Below, piece after piece: positions 1-8,384 of a DNA stretch of 64,000 nucleotides. The DNA is taken from positions 62,001-126,000 of the forward strand of contig NZ_LQPT01000028.1 in assembly GCF_002102355.1 (NCBI RefSeq), given 5' to 3'. Both the position numbers and the translations under genes were made by a program. The notes under the pieces are model-generated. The model ran no database searches. It had not been told where the DNA came from and worked only from the letters and a program-made list of their open reading frames with translations. Source of the stretch: Mycobacterium sherrisii (GTDB lineage: Bacteria > Actinomycetota > Actinomycetes > Mycobacteriales > Mycobacteriaceae). Position 1 is the first letter of the stretch. Each line of letters starts with the position of its first letter.

Positions 1-149
1 CCGAGGATGCGGTGCTCGCGCAGTGCGGTGAAGAACTTGCCTAGCGTAGGACCCACTGAACGGGTGTAGTCGAAGGCCAGGGTTAGCGGCGCTGAGAGAG
101 GCGGCTCGGAGTGATCGGTCGTGGTCGGGCCGCTCGAAGTGGCTGTCAC
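1..149 (-). CDS. DUF35 OB-fold protein, 5' end only (Rv3521-like)
   Basis: The 5' end of a leftward gene that runs off the window. GTG at 149 opens a frame reading VTATSSGPTTT, then a stretch ending FDYTRSVGPTLGKFF, which I recognise as the N-terminus of Rv3521-type DUF35 proteins. These have a zinc-ribbon plus OB fold and usually partner thiolases or MaoC hydratases in acyl-CoA catabolism. Only about 49 codons are visible, so no domain can be confirmed. The start lies 10 bases from a KstR-type palindrome shared with the divergent oxidoreductase gene, the arrangement of Rv3520c/Rv3521. Regulation by KstR is inferred. Confidence 0.65.
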   Translation of the reverse strand, partial: MTATSSGPTTTDHSEPPLSAPLTLAFDYTRSVGPTLGKFFTALREHRIL

Positions 150-158
150 GCCTTCGAG

Positions 159-172
159 TAGAACAGGTTCTA
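159..172. promoter_or_regulatory. KstR-type operator
   Basis: TAGAACAGGTTCTA fits TNNAACNNGTTNNA, the published KstR consensus, with fully symmetrical arms (TAGAAC/GTTCTA). It sits in the divergent promoter between the DUF35 gene and the F420-type oxidoreductase gene, 58 bases before the latter's ATG. Confidence 0.85.
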
Positions 173-230
173 AGAATCGTTTCAAATATTTCTTTGGATC
201 GGATCCATCACGGCCGGGAGAGGCGGAGAG

Positions 231-1280
231 ATGAAGCTCGGTTTGCAGCTCGGATATTGGGGCGCACATCCGCCGGACAATGCCGGTGAACTCGTCGCCG
301 AGGCCGAGGCCGCGGGATTCGACGCCGTATTCACCGCGGAGGCCTGGGGTTCGGACGCCTACACCCCGCTGGCTTGGTGGGGCTCCTCGACGCAGCGGGT
401 GCGGCTGGGCACGTCGGTCGTCCAGCTCTCGGCCCGCACGCCGACGGCCTGCGCGATGGCCGCGCTGACCCTCGACCATCTCAGCGGCGGCCGGCACATT
501 CTGGGCCTCGGTGTGTCCGGGCCGCAGGTGGTGGAGGGCTGGTACGGCCAGCCGTTCCCCAAGCCGTTGGCCCGCACCCGCGAATACATCGACATCATCC
601 GGCAGGTCTGGGCCCGCGAGAAGCCGGTAACCAGCGACGGTCCCCACTATCCGCTGCCCTTGAAGGAGGGGCCTGGGCGACCGGCGACCGGCCTGGGCAA
701 GGCGCTCAAGCCGATCACCCATCCGCTGCGGCCCGACATTCCGATCATGCTCGGCGCCGAGGGCCCGAAGAACGTCGCGCTGGCCGCGGAGATCTGCGAC
801 GGCTGGTTGCCGATCTTCTACAGCCCGCGGATGGCCGACATGTACAACGAGTGGCTCGACGAGGGCTTCGCTCGGCCCGGCGCCCGGCGCACCCGTGCGG
901 ACTTCGAGATCTGCGCGACCGCCCAGGTCGTGGTCACCGACGACCGGGCCGCCGCACACGCCGCGATCAAGCCGCATCTGGCGCTGTACATGGGCGGCAT
1001 GGGCGCCGAGGACACCAACTTCCACGCCGACGTCTATCGCCGCATGGGTTATCAGCAGGTGGTTGAGGACGTCACCAAGCTGTTCCGCAGTGGCGGCAAG
1101 GACGGCAAAGAACGAGCCGCCGAGATCATCCCCGACGAACTCGTCGACGACGCCATGATCGTCGGCGACATCGACTACGTCCGTAAGCAGATAGCGGCGT
1201 GGGAAGCCGCCGGCGTCACCATGATGGTGGTGTCGGGCCGCACTCCGCAGCAGGTAAGGGACCTCGCCGCGTTGATCTAG
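231..1280 (+). CDS. LLM-class F420-dependent oxidoreductase (Rv3520c-like)
   Basis: A 349-aa luciferase-like monooxygenase-fold protein. The N-terminus (LGLQLGYWGAHPP) and the segment LGTSVVQLSARTPTACAMAA are typical of mycobacterial F420-dependent LLM oxidoreductases, and the C-terminus ends in the usual MMVVSGRTPQQVRDLA block. Length matches Rv3520c (347 aa). ATG 231 follows a purine-rich ribosome site (GGCGGAGAG). A KstR-type box lies upstream, and the acetoacetate-decarboxylase-like gene and cyp142 follow, so a role in sterol breakdown is likely. The substrate is unknown, and F420 use is inferred from the family. Confidence 0.85.
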   Translation: MKLGLQLGYWGAHPPDNAGELVAEAEAAGFDAVFTAEAWGSDAYTPLAWWGSSTQRVRLGTSVVQLSARTPTACAMAALTLDHLSGGRHILGLGVSGPQVVEGWYGQPFPKPLARTREYIDIIRQVWAREKPVTSDGPHYPLPLKEGPGRPATGLGKALKPITHPLRPDIPIMLGAEGPKNVALAAEICDGWLPIFYSPRMADMYNEWLDEGFARPGARRTRADFEICATAQVVVTDDRAAAHAAIKPHLALYMGGMGAEDTNFHADVYRRMGYQQVVEDVTKLFRSGGKDGKERAAEIIPDELVDDAMIVGDIDYVRKQIAAWEAAGVTMMVVSGRTPQQVRDLAALI

Positions 1281-1300
1281 GGCGGGGCTTGCCCCGTCAG

Positions 1301-1314
1301 TAGAACGGGTTCTA
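1301..1314. promoter_or_regulatory. KstR-type operator
   Basis: TAGAACGGGTTCTA matches TNNAACNNGTTNNA exactly, with symmetrical arms. It ends 10 bases before the ATG of the acetoacetate-decarboxylase-like gene, so bound repressor would cover the start region of that gene and its partner cyp142. Confidence 0.82.
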
Positions 1315-1324
1315 GATTGACCGG

Positions 1325-2041
1325 ATGACAGCTGCGCAGCACGTGATCGCCGGCACCGTGGTTACCATGCCGGTGCGGATCCGCAAGGCCGCGCAGCACA
1401 TGGCGATGTTCTCCGTGGATGCCGACGCCGGGCAGCGGCTGATCGACTACAGCGGCCTGCAGGTCTGCCGGTATCTGCCCGGCCGCACGGTCGTGGTCCT
1501 GATGCTGATGCACTACATCGACGGTGACCTGGGGCAGTACTACGAGTTCGGTACCAGCGTCATAGTCAATGCACCGGGGTCGACCGCCAGCGGGCCCCGG
1601 GCGCTGCGGTCGGCCGGAGCGTTCATCCACCACCTGCCCGTGGATCAACCGTTCACGCTGGAGGCCGGCACGAAGATCTGGGGTTACCCGAAAGTCATGG
1701 CGGACTTCACGATTCGGGAGGGTCGCCAGTTCGGCTTCGAGTGCACGATAGACGGGCAACTGGTGATCGAGATGCACTTTCGCCCCGGCTTGCCGATCCG
1801 GCTGATGCCGCGCCAGCAGGCCCAGCGCAGCTACTCACACCGCGACGGAATCACCCGCGAGACGGCGTTCGAGCACACGCTCGACGGCGTGCGGACGCGG
1901 CTTGGTGGGGCACGGGTTCGACTGGGCGATCACCCCTACGCGAAAGAGCTTGCCTCGCTGGGGCTTCCGAAGCGCGCACTGCTGTCCAGCTCGGCAGACC
2001 AGGTACAGATGACATTCGGCGACGCCCAGGAGATCTCATGA
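1325..2041 (+). CDS. acetoacetate decarboxylase-superfamily protein (Rv3519-like)
   Basis: A 238-aa protein of the acetoacetate decarboxylase fold, the length of Rv3519 (236 aa). The segment GTKIWGYPKVMADF around residue 120 carries the lysine expected at the Schiff-base position of the superfamily, although I cannot verify the active site without a structure. ATG 1325 lies 10 bases after a KstR-type palindrome, and the stop overlaps the cyp142 start as ATGA, so the two genes are translationally coupled. It probably handles a sterol or side-chain intermediate; the actual reaction is unknown. Confidence 0.8.
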   Translation: MTAAQHVIAGTVVTMPVRIRKAAQHMAMFSVDADAGQRLIDYSGLQVCRYLPGRTVVVLMLMHYIDGDLGQYYEFGTSVIVNAPGSTASGPRALRSAGAFIHHLPVDQPFTLEAGTKIWGYPKVMADFTIREGRQFGFECTIDGQLVIEMHFRPGLPIRLMPRQQAQRSYSHRDGITRETAFEHTLDGVRTRLGGARVRLGDHPYAKELASLGLPKRALLSSSADQVQMTFGDAQEIS

Positions 2042-3246
2042 CCCTTTCCGATCTGCAGACCAAACCCGACGTCGACCTGACCGACGGGACGTTCTACGCG
2101 GGTGACTCCCGGTCGGTCTACAAGTGGATGCGCGAGAACGAGCCGGTGTTCAGGGATCGCAACGGCCTGGCCGCGGCGTCGACCTACCCGGCCGTCATCG
2201 AGGCCGAGCGCCACCCCGAGTTGTTCTCGAATGCCGGCGGTATCCGCCCCGACCAGCCCGGTGTCGAGATGATGATCGAGATGGACGATCCGCAACACCT
2301 GTTGCGCCGCAAGCTCGTCAACTCCGGATTCACCCGCAAGCGGGTCAAGGATCTGGAGTCCAAGATCACCTCGCTGTGCGACACGCTGATCGACGCCGTG
2401 TGCGAACGCGGCGAATGCGATTTCGTCTGGGACCTGGCCGCGCCGTTGCCAATGGCGGTCATCGGCGACATGCTCGGCGTGCTACCCGAGGAACGCGAGA
2501 TGTTCCTGAAGTGGTCCGACGACTTGGTCGGCGCGCTGAGCAGCACCGCAGCCGAAGCCGACGTCCAGGTCACGATGGATGCCTTTGCCGCCTACAGCCA
2601 ATACATGATGGGCATGATCGAGGCGCGCAAGTCCGAGCCGACAGACGATCTGGTCAGCGTGCTCGTACACGCGGAGGTGGAAGGCTCCCGGCTGGAGGAC
2701 CACCAGATCGTCACCGAGGTCTTGCTGTTGCTGATCGGCGGCGACGAGACCACCCGACACACCCTGTCCGGTGGCACCCGGCAGTTGCTTTTGCACCCCG
2801 ATCAGCACCGACGGCTGGCGAGCGATTTGAGCTTGTTGCCCAACGCGATCGAAGAGATGCTGCGCTGGACCGCGCCGGTGAAGAACATGGCCCGCACGGT
2901 CACCGCCGACACCGAGTTCCACGGCGCGCAGTTGCGTGCAGGGGAAAAGATGATCTTGCTGTTCGAGTCGGCGAATTTCGACGAGAAGGTCTTTGACGAG
3001 CCCGAGAAGTTCGACATCGAGCGCTACCCGAACAATCACCTGGCATTCGGCTTCGGCACGCACTTCTGTCTGGGCAATCAGCTCGCCCGCTTGGAGTTGT
3101 CGATCATGCAGAGCCGTCTGCTGCAGCGTCTGCCCGACCTGCGGCTGGCCAGCCCGGACGCGCCGCTGCCGTTGCGCCCGGCCAATTTCGTGTCCGGCTT
3201 GGAACAGATGCCGGTCGAATTCACCCCGACTGCGCCGCTGCGCTGA
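2038..3246 (+). CDS. cyp142: cytochrome P450 CYP142, sterol side-chain hydroxylase
   Basis: A 402-aa P450. CYP142 oxidises the terminal methyl of the cholesterol side chain (C26/C27), the entry step that yields the sterol carboxylic acid. The I-helix motif GGDETTRH is near residue 237, an EMLRW-type K-helix segment follows, and the haem-binding loop FGFGTHFCLGNQLARLE is near residue 340. ATG 2038 overlaps the previous stop (ATGA); the annotation should not extend upstream, although the frame stays open to 1741. Next to fadD19 and echA19, as in H37Rv (Rv3518c). The strong hairpin after the stop probably ends the transcript. Confidence 0.92.
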   Translation: MTLSDLQTKPDVDLTDGTFYAGDSRSVYKWMRENEPVFRDRNGLAAASTYPAVIEAERHPELFSNAGGIRPDQPGVEMMIEMDDPQHLLRRKLVNSGFTRKRVKDLESKITSLCDTLIDAVCERGECDFVWDLAAPLPMAVIGDMLGVLPEEREMFLKWSDDLVGALSSTAAEADVQVTMDAFAAYSQYMMGMIEARKSEPTDDLVSVLVHAEVEGSRLEDHQIVTEVLLLLIGGDETTRHTLSGGTRQLLLHPDQHRRLASDLSLLPNAIEEMLRWTAPVKNMARTVTADTEFHGAQLRAGEKMILLFESANFDEKVFDEPEKFDIERYPNNHLAFGFGTHFCLGNQLARLELSIMQSRLLQRLPDLRLASPDAPLPLRPANFVSGLEQMPVEFTPTAPLR

Positions 3247-3259
3247 CCTCCTTTCGCCA

Positions 3260-3311
3260 AACGTGCTCTGGTGGCGGGATTTAGGCGATTTTCCCGCCAC
3301 CAGAGCACGTT
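3260..3311. terminator. bidirectional hairpin terminator between convergent genes
   Basis: A perfect 20-bp inverted repeat (3260-3279 with 3292-3311) around a 12-base loop. It lies between the convergent cyp142 and DUF559 genes. The right arm and loop lie inside the last codons of the DUF559 gene, so its C-terminus is encoded by the hairpin. There is no long T-tract, which is common for mycobacterial terminators. Confidence 0.8.
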
Positions 3312-4144
3312 CGGCGGGCCCAGGCCGCAGCGACTCGGTGCAGAATTCCGCCCTGTGTGTCGTCGGCGGTAACCCGGATGACGATCCAGCCGAGATCGGA
3401 CAGCGCCTCGAAACGCGCGATGTCCCGCGTGAATTGCCTGCGATCGGTCCGGTGATGATCACCCTCGTACTCGAGGGCGAGTTTGATGTCCTCCCAACCC
3501 AGGTCGACTACGGCCACGAGCTCGCCGTATTCGCCATAGACAGGAATTTGTGTCCGCGGGCGTGGGTAACCGGCGTCGACGAGCAGCAGCCGCAACCAGG
3601 TTTCGCGGGGTGACTCCGACCCGGCATCGACGAGCTTGAGTGCTCGCCTGGCGCGCCTGATGTTGCGGTGCCCTTTGTAGCGTTCGGCGAGTAGTTCGAC
3701 CTTTGCGGTGTCAAGCCTCGTAGCTCTTGTTAGCGCGTCGATTGCGGCGACTGCTCTGCCGATCGGATTGCGGCAAGCCAGGTCGAAGGCGGTGCGAGCC
3801 GGGGTGGTTACCGACATCCCCTCGACTAGCTGTATTTCGTCGTCGGCAACTCGATCCAGCCAGGTGTGAATTCCCGCCGGCGGCCGCCGATGTTGATGCA
3901 GTAACTGAGCCGGCGCCCTGTCGTCGACCCACCTGGCACCGTGTAGTGCCGCGGCCGAATGCCCGGCGATGATGCCACGTCGACGGGACCACAGCCACGC
4001 GGCGCGGGCCCGTACCGCAGCGGTGAGGGCAGATCCGGATGGCACGTAGACGTCGGGATAGATCGCGACGAATCGGGTGCGCAGCTCGTGGCGCGTTGCC
4101 TGGCCGGATGCCCGTGCTTCGCTGCCGAGGAATGGTGCAGTCAC
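3281..4144 (-). CDS. DUF559 / AbiEi-like protein (Rv3517-like)
   Basis: A 287-aa leftward gene starting at GTG 4144. The N-terminal half resembles the winged-helix domain of AbiEi-type antitoxins (RHELRTRFVAIYPDVYVP). The C-terminal half has a DUF559 core: a DLGWEDIKLALEYEGDHH segment followed by FEALSDLGWIVIRVT, resembling Vsr/PD-(D/E)XK nucleases. Mycobacterial genomes carry many copies and the function is unproven. The last residues (CSGGGKIA) are encoded by the right arm of the terminator hairpin. It lies between cyp142 and echA19, as in H37Rv, with no evident metabolic link to them. Confidence 0.8.
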   Translation of the reverse strand: MTAPFLGSEARASGQATRHELRTRFVAIYPDVYVPSGSALTAAVRARAAWLWSRRRGIIAGHSAAALHGARWVDDRAPAQLLHQHRRPPAGIHTWLDRVADDEIQLVEGMSVTTPARTAFDLACRNPIGRAVAAIDALTRATRLDTAKVELLAERYKGHRNIRRARRALKLVDAGSESPRETWLRLLLVDAGYPRPRTQIPVYGEYGELVAVVDLGWEDIKLALEYEGDHHRTDRRQFTRDIARFEALSDLGWIVIRVTADDTQGGILHRVAAAWARRTCSGGGKIA

Positions 4145-4211
4145 GCAGGAAGTGTGCCGCCGGGCGCCGACAGCCGCGTTCGACGCAGCTGCGGCGCCGG
4201 TCTCGCGGGGA

Positions 4212-5075
4212 CTACCTGTTTTTGAAGTTGGGCTTGCGCTTCTCGGCGAACGCGCGCGGCCCTTCCTTGGAGTCCTCGGACAAGAACACCGGGATGCCGT
4301 TGGCGGTGTCGGGTTTGAAGGCCTCTTCCTCGTGCATGCCCTCGGTCTCGCGGATGGTCTTCAACACGGCCTGCACGGCGAGCGGGCCGTTGTTCTCGAT
4401 CACCTCGGCGATCTCGAGCGCCTTCGCCAGTGCCTGTCCGTCGGGAACGACGTGGCCGATCAGGCCGATCTCCTTGGCCTCGGCGGCGGTGATGTGCCGG
4501 CCGGTCAACAGCAGGTCGCAGGCGACCGTGTAGGGGATCTGACGCACCAGTCGCACGGCCGAGCCGCCCATCGGGTACAGGCTCCACTTGACCTCGGAAA
4601 TGCCGAACTTGGCGCTTTCGCCCGCCACCCGGATGTCGGTGCCCTGCAGAATCTCGGTACCGCCGGCGATCGCGGGGCCCTCCACGGCGGCGATCAGCGG
4701 CTTCTTGAGCCGGCGGCCCTTGAGCAGCGCATCGATCCGTGACGGGTCGTAGCTGCCGTCCTTGAATGAATCGCCCGGCGGCTTTTGCGTTGCTGTCTTG
4801 AGGTCCATCCCCGCGCAAAAGTAGCCACCGGCGCCGGTCAGGATGCAGCAGCGGATGTCGTCATCGTTGTCGACGCGGTCCCAGGCCTGCACCATGATTT
4901 CCATCATTTCGGTGCTCAGCGCGTTGCGCCGGTGCGGGCGGTTCATGGTCACGATCAGGGTGTGGCCGCGCTGCTCCACCAGCGCGTCGGCCTGCTGAGG
5001 ATCGGAATCCACCTTTGCTGGCGCTTGGCCGTTGTCAGGGGCCACGGGTCCCGCCTTTCCCTCGCCATCGAGCAT
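4212..5075 (-). CDS. echA19: enoyl-CoA hydratase EchA19 (steroid side chain)
   Basis: A crotonase-fold enzyme closely resembling EchA19 (Rv3516), which hydrates the C-C double bond in steroid side-chain enoyl-CoA thioesters. The oxyanion segment [13 protein letters not shown] is present, as are both catalytic glutamates, in [11 protein letters not shown] and in AKFGISE. I took ATG 5075, 15 bases from the KstR-type box. GTG 5012 would give a length closer to H37Rv (263 aa), and neither has a convincing ribosome site. Divergent from fadD19 across the shared operator, so the CoA ligase and hydratase should be co-induced. Confidence 0.9.
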   Translation of the reverse strand: MLDGEGKAGPVAPDNGQAPAKVDSDPQQADALVEQRGHTLIVTMNRPHRRNALSTEMMEIMVQAWDRVDNDDDIRCCILTGAGGYFCAGMDLKTATQKPPGDSFKDGSYDPSRIDALLKGRRLKKPLIAAVEGPAIAGGTEILQGTDIRVAGESAKFGISEVKWSLYPMGGSAVRLVRQIPYTVACDLLLTGRHITAAEAKEIGLIGHVVPDGQALAKALEIAEVIENNGPLAVQAVLKTIRETEGMHEEEAFKPDTANGIPVFLSEDSKEGPRAFAEKRKPNFKNR

Positions 5076-5090
5076 GAACTTGTCAAGAAA

Positions 5091-5104
5091 TGTAACACGT
5101 TCTA
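5091..5104. promoter_or_regulatory. KstR-type operator between echA19 and fadD19
   Basis: TGTAACACGTTCTA fits TNNAACNNGTTNNA. The same 14 bases recur at 15508 between fadE26 and fdxD. The box ends 5 bases before the fadD19 GTG, which suggests a leaderless or near-leaderless fadD19 transcript. Confidence 0.85.
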
Positions 5105-5109
5105 ATTTG

Positions 5110-6771
5110 GTGGCCGTGGCCCTGAATATTGCCGATCTCGCCGAGCACGCCATCGATGCCGTGCCAGACCGCGTCGCCCTCATCTGCGGTGATGACCAGC
5201 TCACCTACGCCGGGCTCGAGGAGAAGGCCAACCGCTTTGCGCACTACCTCATCGAACAGGGCGTGAAGAAAGACGACAAAGTCGGACTCTACTGCCGCAA
5301 CCGCATCGAGATCGTGATTGCGATGCTCGGCATCGTCAAAGCGGGCGCAATCCTGGTGAATGTCAACTATCGGTACGTCGAGGGCGAGCTGCGCTACCTG
5401 TTCGACAATTCCGACATGGTCGCGCTGGTGCACGAGCGGCAATACTCCGCCCGCGTCGCCAACGTGCTGCCGGAGACCCCGAACGTCAAGACGGTCCTGG
5501 TAGTCGAGGACGGCTCGGACGTTCCCGACAACCACTTCCAGCGTTACGGCGGCGTCGAGTTCTACTCCGCCATCGCCGGCTGCTCGGCCGAACGTGACTT
5601 CGGCCCGCGCAGCGCCGACGACATCTACTTGCTCTACACGGGCGGCACCACCGGATTCCCCAAGGGCGTGATGTGGCGCCACGAGGACATCTACCGAGTG
5701 CTGTTCGGTGGAACCGACTTCGCGACAGGCGAATTCGTCAAAGACGAGTACGATCTGGCCAAGGCCGCGGCGGCCAACCCGCCGATGGTGCGCTACCCCA
5801 TTCCCCCGATGATCCACGGCGCCACGCAGTCGGCGACTTGGATGTCCATCTTCTCGGGCCAAACCACCGTCCTGGCACCGGAATTCAACGCCGACGAAGT
5901 GTGGCGCACGATCCACGAGCACAAGGTGAACCTGCTGTTCTTCACCGGCGATGCGATGGCGCGGCCGCTGCTGGACGCCTTGCTCGCCCACCAGGACAAC
6001 GGAAACGAGTACGACCTGTCATCGCTGTTCCTGCTCGCCTCCACCGCGGCCCTGTTTTCCCCGAGCATCAAAGAGAAGTTCCTTGAGCTGCTGCCGAATC
6101 GGGTCATCACCGATTCCATCGGCTCGTCCGAGACGGGGTTCGGTGGCACCAGCATCGTCGCCAAGGACGCCCCGCACAGCGGCGGCCCGCGAGTGACGAT
6201 CGACCACCGCACCGTCGTCCTCGACGAGGACGGCAACGAGGTCAAGCCGGGCTCTGGGGTGCGTGGTTTCATCGCCAAGAAGGGCAACATTCCCGTCGGC
6301 TATTACAAGGACGAGAAGAAGACCGCCGAGACGTTCAAGACCATCAATGGGGTTCGCTATGCCATCCCCGGCGATTTCGCGACGGTCGAAGAGGACGGCA
6401 CCGTCACGATGCTGGGCCGCGGCTCGGTGTCGATCAACAGTGGCGGCGAGAAGATCTACCCCGAAGAGGTCGAGGCTGCCCTCAAGGGCCACCCGGACGT
6501 CTTCGACGCGTTGGTGGTGGGCGTTCCCGACCCGCGTTTCGGTCAGCATGTCGCCGCGGTGGTGCAGGCTCGTCCCGGAGCGCGGCCGACGCTGGCCGAA
6601 CTCGACGCGTTCGTCCGCTCCGAGATCGCCGGATACAAAGTGCCACGCAGCCTTTGGCTGGTCGACGAGGTCAAACGCTCACCCGCTGGGAAGCCGGATT
6701 ACCGGTGGGCCAGGGAGCAGACCGAGGCTCGGCCCGCCGATGACGTGCACGCCGCGCACGTGACCGCTTGA
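5110..6771 (+). CDS. fadD19: steroid side-chain acyl-CoA synthetase FadD19
   Basis: A 553-aa ANL-superfamily ligase that activates sterol C-26 acids (C8 side chain) to CoA thioesters, a step needed for C24-branched sterols in rhodococci. The P-loop [16 protein letters not shown], the adenylate motif ([12 protein letters not shown]) and the C-terminal lysine region ([12 protein letters not shown]) are all visible. GTG 5110 gives [18 protein letters not shown], matching the H37Rv N-terminus; the frame is open further upstream but that part overlaps the operator. The stop overlaps the TTG of the kinase-like gene, so transcription probably continues into the downstream block. Confidence 0.93.
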   Translation: MAVALNIADLAEHAIDAVPDRVALICGDDQLTYAGLEEKANRFAHYLIEQGVKKDDKVGLYCRNRIEIVIAMLGIVKAGAILVNVNYRYVEGELRYLFDNSDMVALVHERQYSARVANVLPETPNVKTVLVVEDGSDVPDNHFQRYGGVEFYSAIAGCSAERDFGPRSADDIYLLYTGGTTGFPKGVMWRHEDIYRVLFGGTDFATGEFVKDEYDLAKAAAANPPMVRYPIPPMIHGATQSATWMSIFSGQTTVLAPEFNADEVWRTIHEHKVNLLFFTGDAMARPLLDALLAHQDNGNEYDLSSLFLLASTAALFSPSIKEKFLELLPNRVITDSIGSSETGFGGTSIVAKDAPHSGGPRVTIDHRTVVLDEDGNEVKPGSGVRGFIAKKGNIPVGYYKDEKKTAETFKTINGVRYAIPGDFATVEEDGTVTMLGRGSVSINSGGEKIYPEEVEAALKGHPDVFDALVVGVPDPRFGQHVAAVVQARPGARPTLAELDAFVRSEIAGYKVPRSLWLVDEVKRSPAGKPDYRWAREQTEARPADDVHAAHVTA

Positions 6772-7535
6772 GCGACTTCGCCAAACGGAATCCCAACGCT
6801 CCCGCCGGGTACTTCGCCTGGGAGGCCGCCGGCCTGCGCTGGCTGTCCGAGGTCGCCGGGGGTGTGCCGTGTGCGCACGTGCTATCGGTGGACGCGTCCG
6901 GCCTCGTCTTGGACCGACTCGCGACGGTGCGCCCCACTCCGGCGGCGGCGCGCGCCTTCGGCGGCCAACTGGCCGTCACACACGACGCGGGCGCGCCGGC
7001 GTTCGGCGTCGGTCCCGACGGATGGGCCGGTCCGGGCTTCTTCGGCCCGCTGTCGCAGCCATTGCCGATGTCGCTGCGGGCGCACCCACGCTGGGGGGAG
7101 TTCTATGCCGACGAGCGACTGGCTCCGATGGCCGAGCGCGCCGCGCCGCGGTTGGACGCCGCGACCCGCACCGCCCTCGACACCGTCATGCGGCGCTGCC
7201 GGGCGGGCGACTTCGACGACGACGACCCGCCGGCCCGGCTGCACGGCGACCTGTGGAGCGGCAACGTGATGTGGACGCCCGACGGCGTGGTGCTGATCGA
7301 CCCGGCCGCGCACGCCGGGCACCGAGAGTCCGATCTGGCGATGCTCGCCCTGTTCGGCTGCCCGCACTACCAGCACGTCATCGTCGGCTACCAGGACATG
7401 CGACCGCTGCGGCCGGGCTGGCGCCAGCGCATCGGGCTGCATCAGCTCTATCCGCTGCTGGCCCACGTCGTGCTGTTCGGCGGCGGTTACGTGCAACAGG
7501 TGTCGTCTTCTGCCCGCGCCGCCCTGGCCGGCTGA
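6768..7535 (+). CDS. fructosamine kinase / APH-family phosphotransferase
   Basis: A 255-aa kinase-fold protein. HGDLWSGNVMW carries the catalytic Asp and the metal-binding Asn, and VVLIDPAAHAGHRESDLAM is the DFG-like block followed by the fructosamine-kinase hallmark. The N-terminus begins [20 protein letters not shown] with a TTG start that overlaps the fadD19 stop. Family members phosphorylate fructosamines, ribulosamines or small alcohols. The substrate here is unknown. Coupling to fadD19 upstream and the amidohydrolase downstream suggests one transcript. Confidence 0.8.
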   Translation: MSDFAKRNPNAPAGYFAWEAAGLRWLSEVAGGVPCAHVLSVDASGLVLDRLATVRPTPAAARAFGGQLAVTHDAGAPAFGVGPDGWAGPGFFGPLSQPLPMSLRAHPRWGEFYADERLAPMAERAAPRLDAATRTALDTVMRRCRAGDFDDDDPPARLHGDLWSGNVMWTPDGVVLIDPAAHAGHRESDLAMLALFGCPHYQHVIVGYQDMRPLRPGWRQRIGLHQLYPLLAHVVLFGGGYVQQVSSSARAALAG

Positions 7536-7559
7536 ACTCCGCGACTACTGTTGAGCGCG

Positions 7560-8384
7560 ATGACCATCGACGTGTGGATGCAGCATCCGACGGCGCGTTT
7601 CCTGCGCAGCGAGATGCTGGCATCCCTGCGGCGCTGGACGGGCGGGTCGATACCGGACGGCGACGTGCCGATCGAGGCGACGGTGGCGTCGATGGACGCC
7701 GCGGGCGTGCAGTGCGGCCTGCTCAGCGCGTGGTACGGCCCGGGCGGCCAGGACTTGATCTCCAACGACGAGGTCGCGGAGTGGATTCGGTTGTACCCGA
7801 AGCGGTTTGCCGGTTTGGCGAGCGTCGATCTGGATCGTCCGATGGACGCCGTCCGCGAGTTCAGGCGATGCATCGGTGCCGGATTCGTCGGCCTGCGAGT
7901 GGTGCCGTGGCTGTGGAACGCCCCGCCCACCGATCGCCGCTACTACCCGCTGTTCGTCGAATGCGTCCAGGCCGGCGTGCCGTTCTGCACTCAGGTCGGG
8001 CACACGGGCCCGCTGCGGCCGTCAGAGACCGGCCGCCCGATACCCTACATCGACCAGGTCGCGCTCGACTTTCCCGAGTTGGTCATCGTCTGCGGACACG
8101 TCGGCTACCCCTGGACCGAAGAGATGGTGGCCGTCGCGCGTAAGCACCAGAATGTGTACATCGACACCTCCGCCTATACCGTGCGACGCCTTCCGGACGA
8201 ACTGATCAGATTCATGAAAACCGGTACCGGACAACGCAAAGTCCTGTTCGGCACCAACTACCCGATGATCGGTCACCAGCATGCCCTGTCCGGCCTGGAC
8301 GGCCTAGGACTCGACGAGGCGGCTCGTCACGATTTTCTGCACGGCAACGCCGAACGCGTATTCAGTTTGGAGGCGAACAGGTGA
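7560..8384 (+). CDS. amidohydrolase-2 family protein (Rv3510c-like)
   Basis: A 274-aa TIM-barrel metal-dependent hydrolase or decarboxylase of the amidohydrolase-2 (ACMSD-like) family. VCGHVGYPWTEEMV and VYIDTSAY, followed by the C-terminal FGTNYPM and FLHGNAERVF, are hallmark strands. The N-terminal HxH metal pair is not obvious (MTIDVWMQHPT), which is common in this subfamily. I chose ATG 7560; TTG 7551 in the same frame would add three residues. The stop overlaps the GTG of the next gene. Such enzymes often decarboxylate or hydrolyse beta-keto or aromatic acids; the substrate here is unknown. Confidence 0.82.
   Translation: MTIDVWMQHPTARFLRSEMLASLRRWTGGSIPDGDVPIEATVASMDAAGVQCGLLSAWYGPGGQDLISNDEVAEWIRLYPKRFAGLASVDLDRPMDAVREFRRCIGAGFVGLRVVPWLWNAPPTDRRYYPLFVECVQAGVPFCTQVGHTGPLRPSETGRPIPYIDQVALDFPELVIVCGHVGYPWTEEMVAVARKHQNVYIDTSAYTVRRLPDELIRFMKTGTGQRKVLFGTNYPMIGHQHALSGLDGLGLDEAARHDFLHGNAERVFSLEANR

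Noticed and set aside
6869-8143. 424-aa plus-strand frame spanning the kinase and amidohydrolase
   Set aside because: Arg-rich shadow crossing two genes whose motifs are in other frames.
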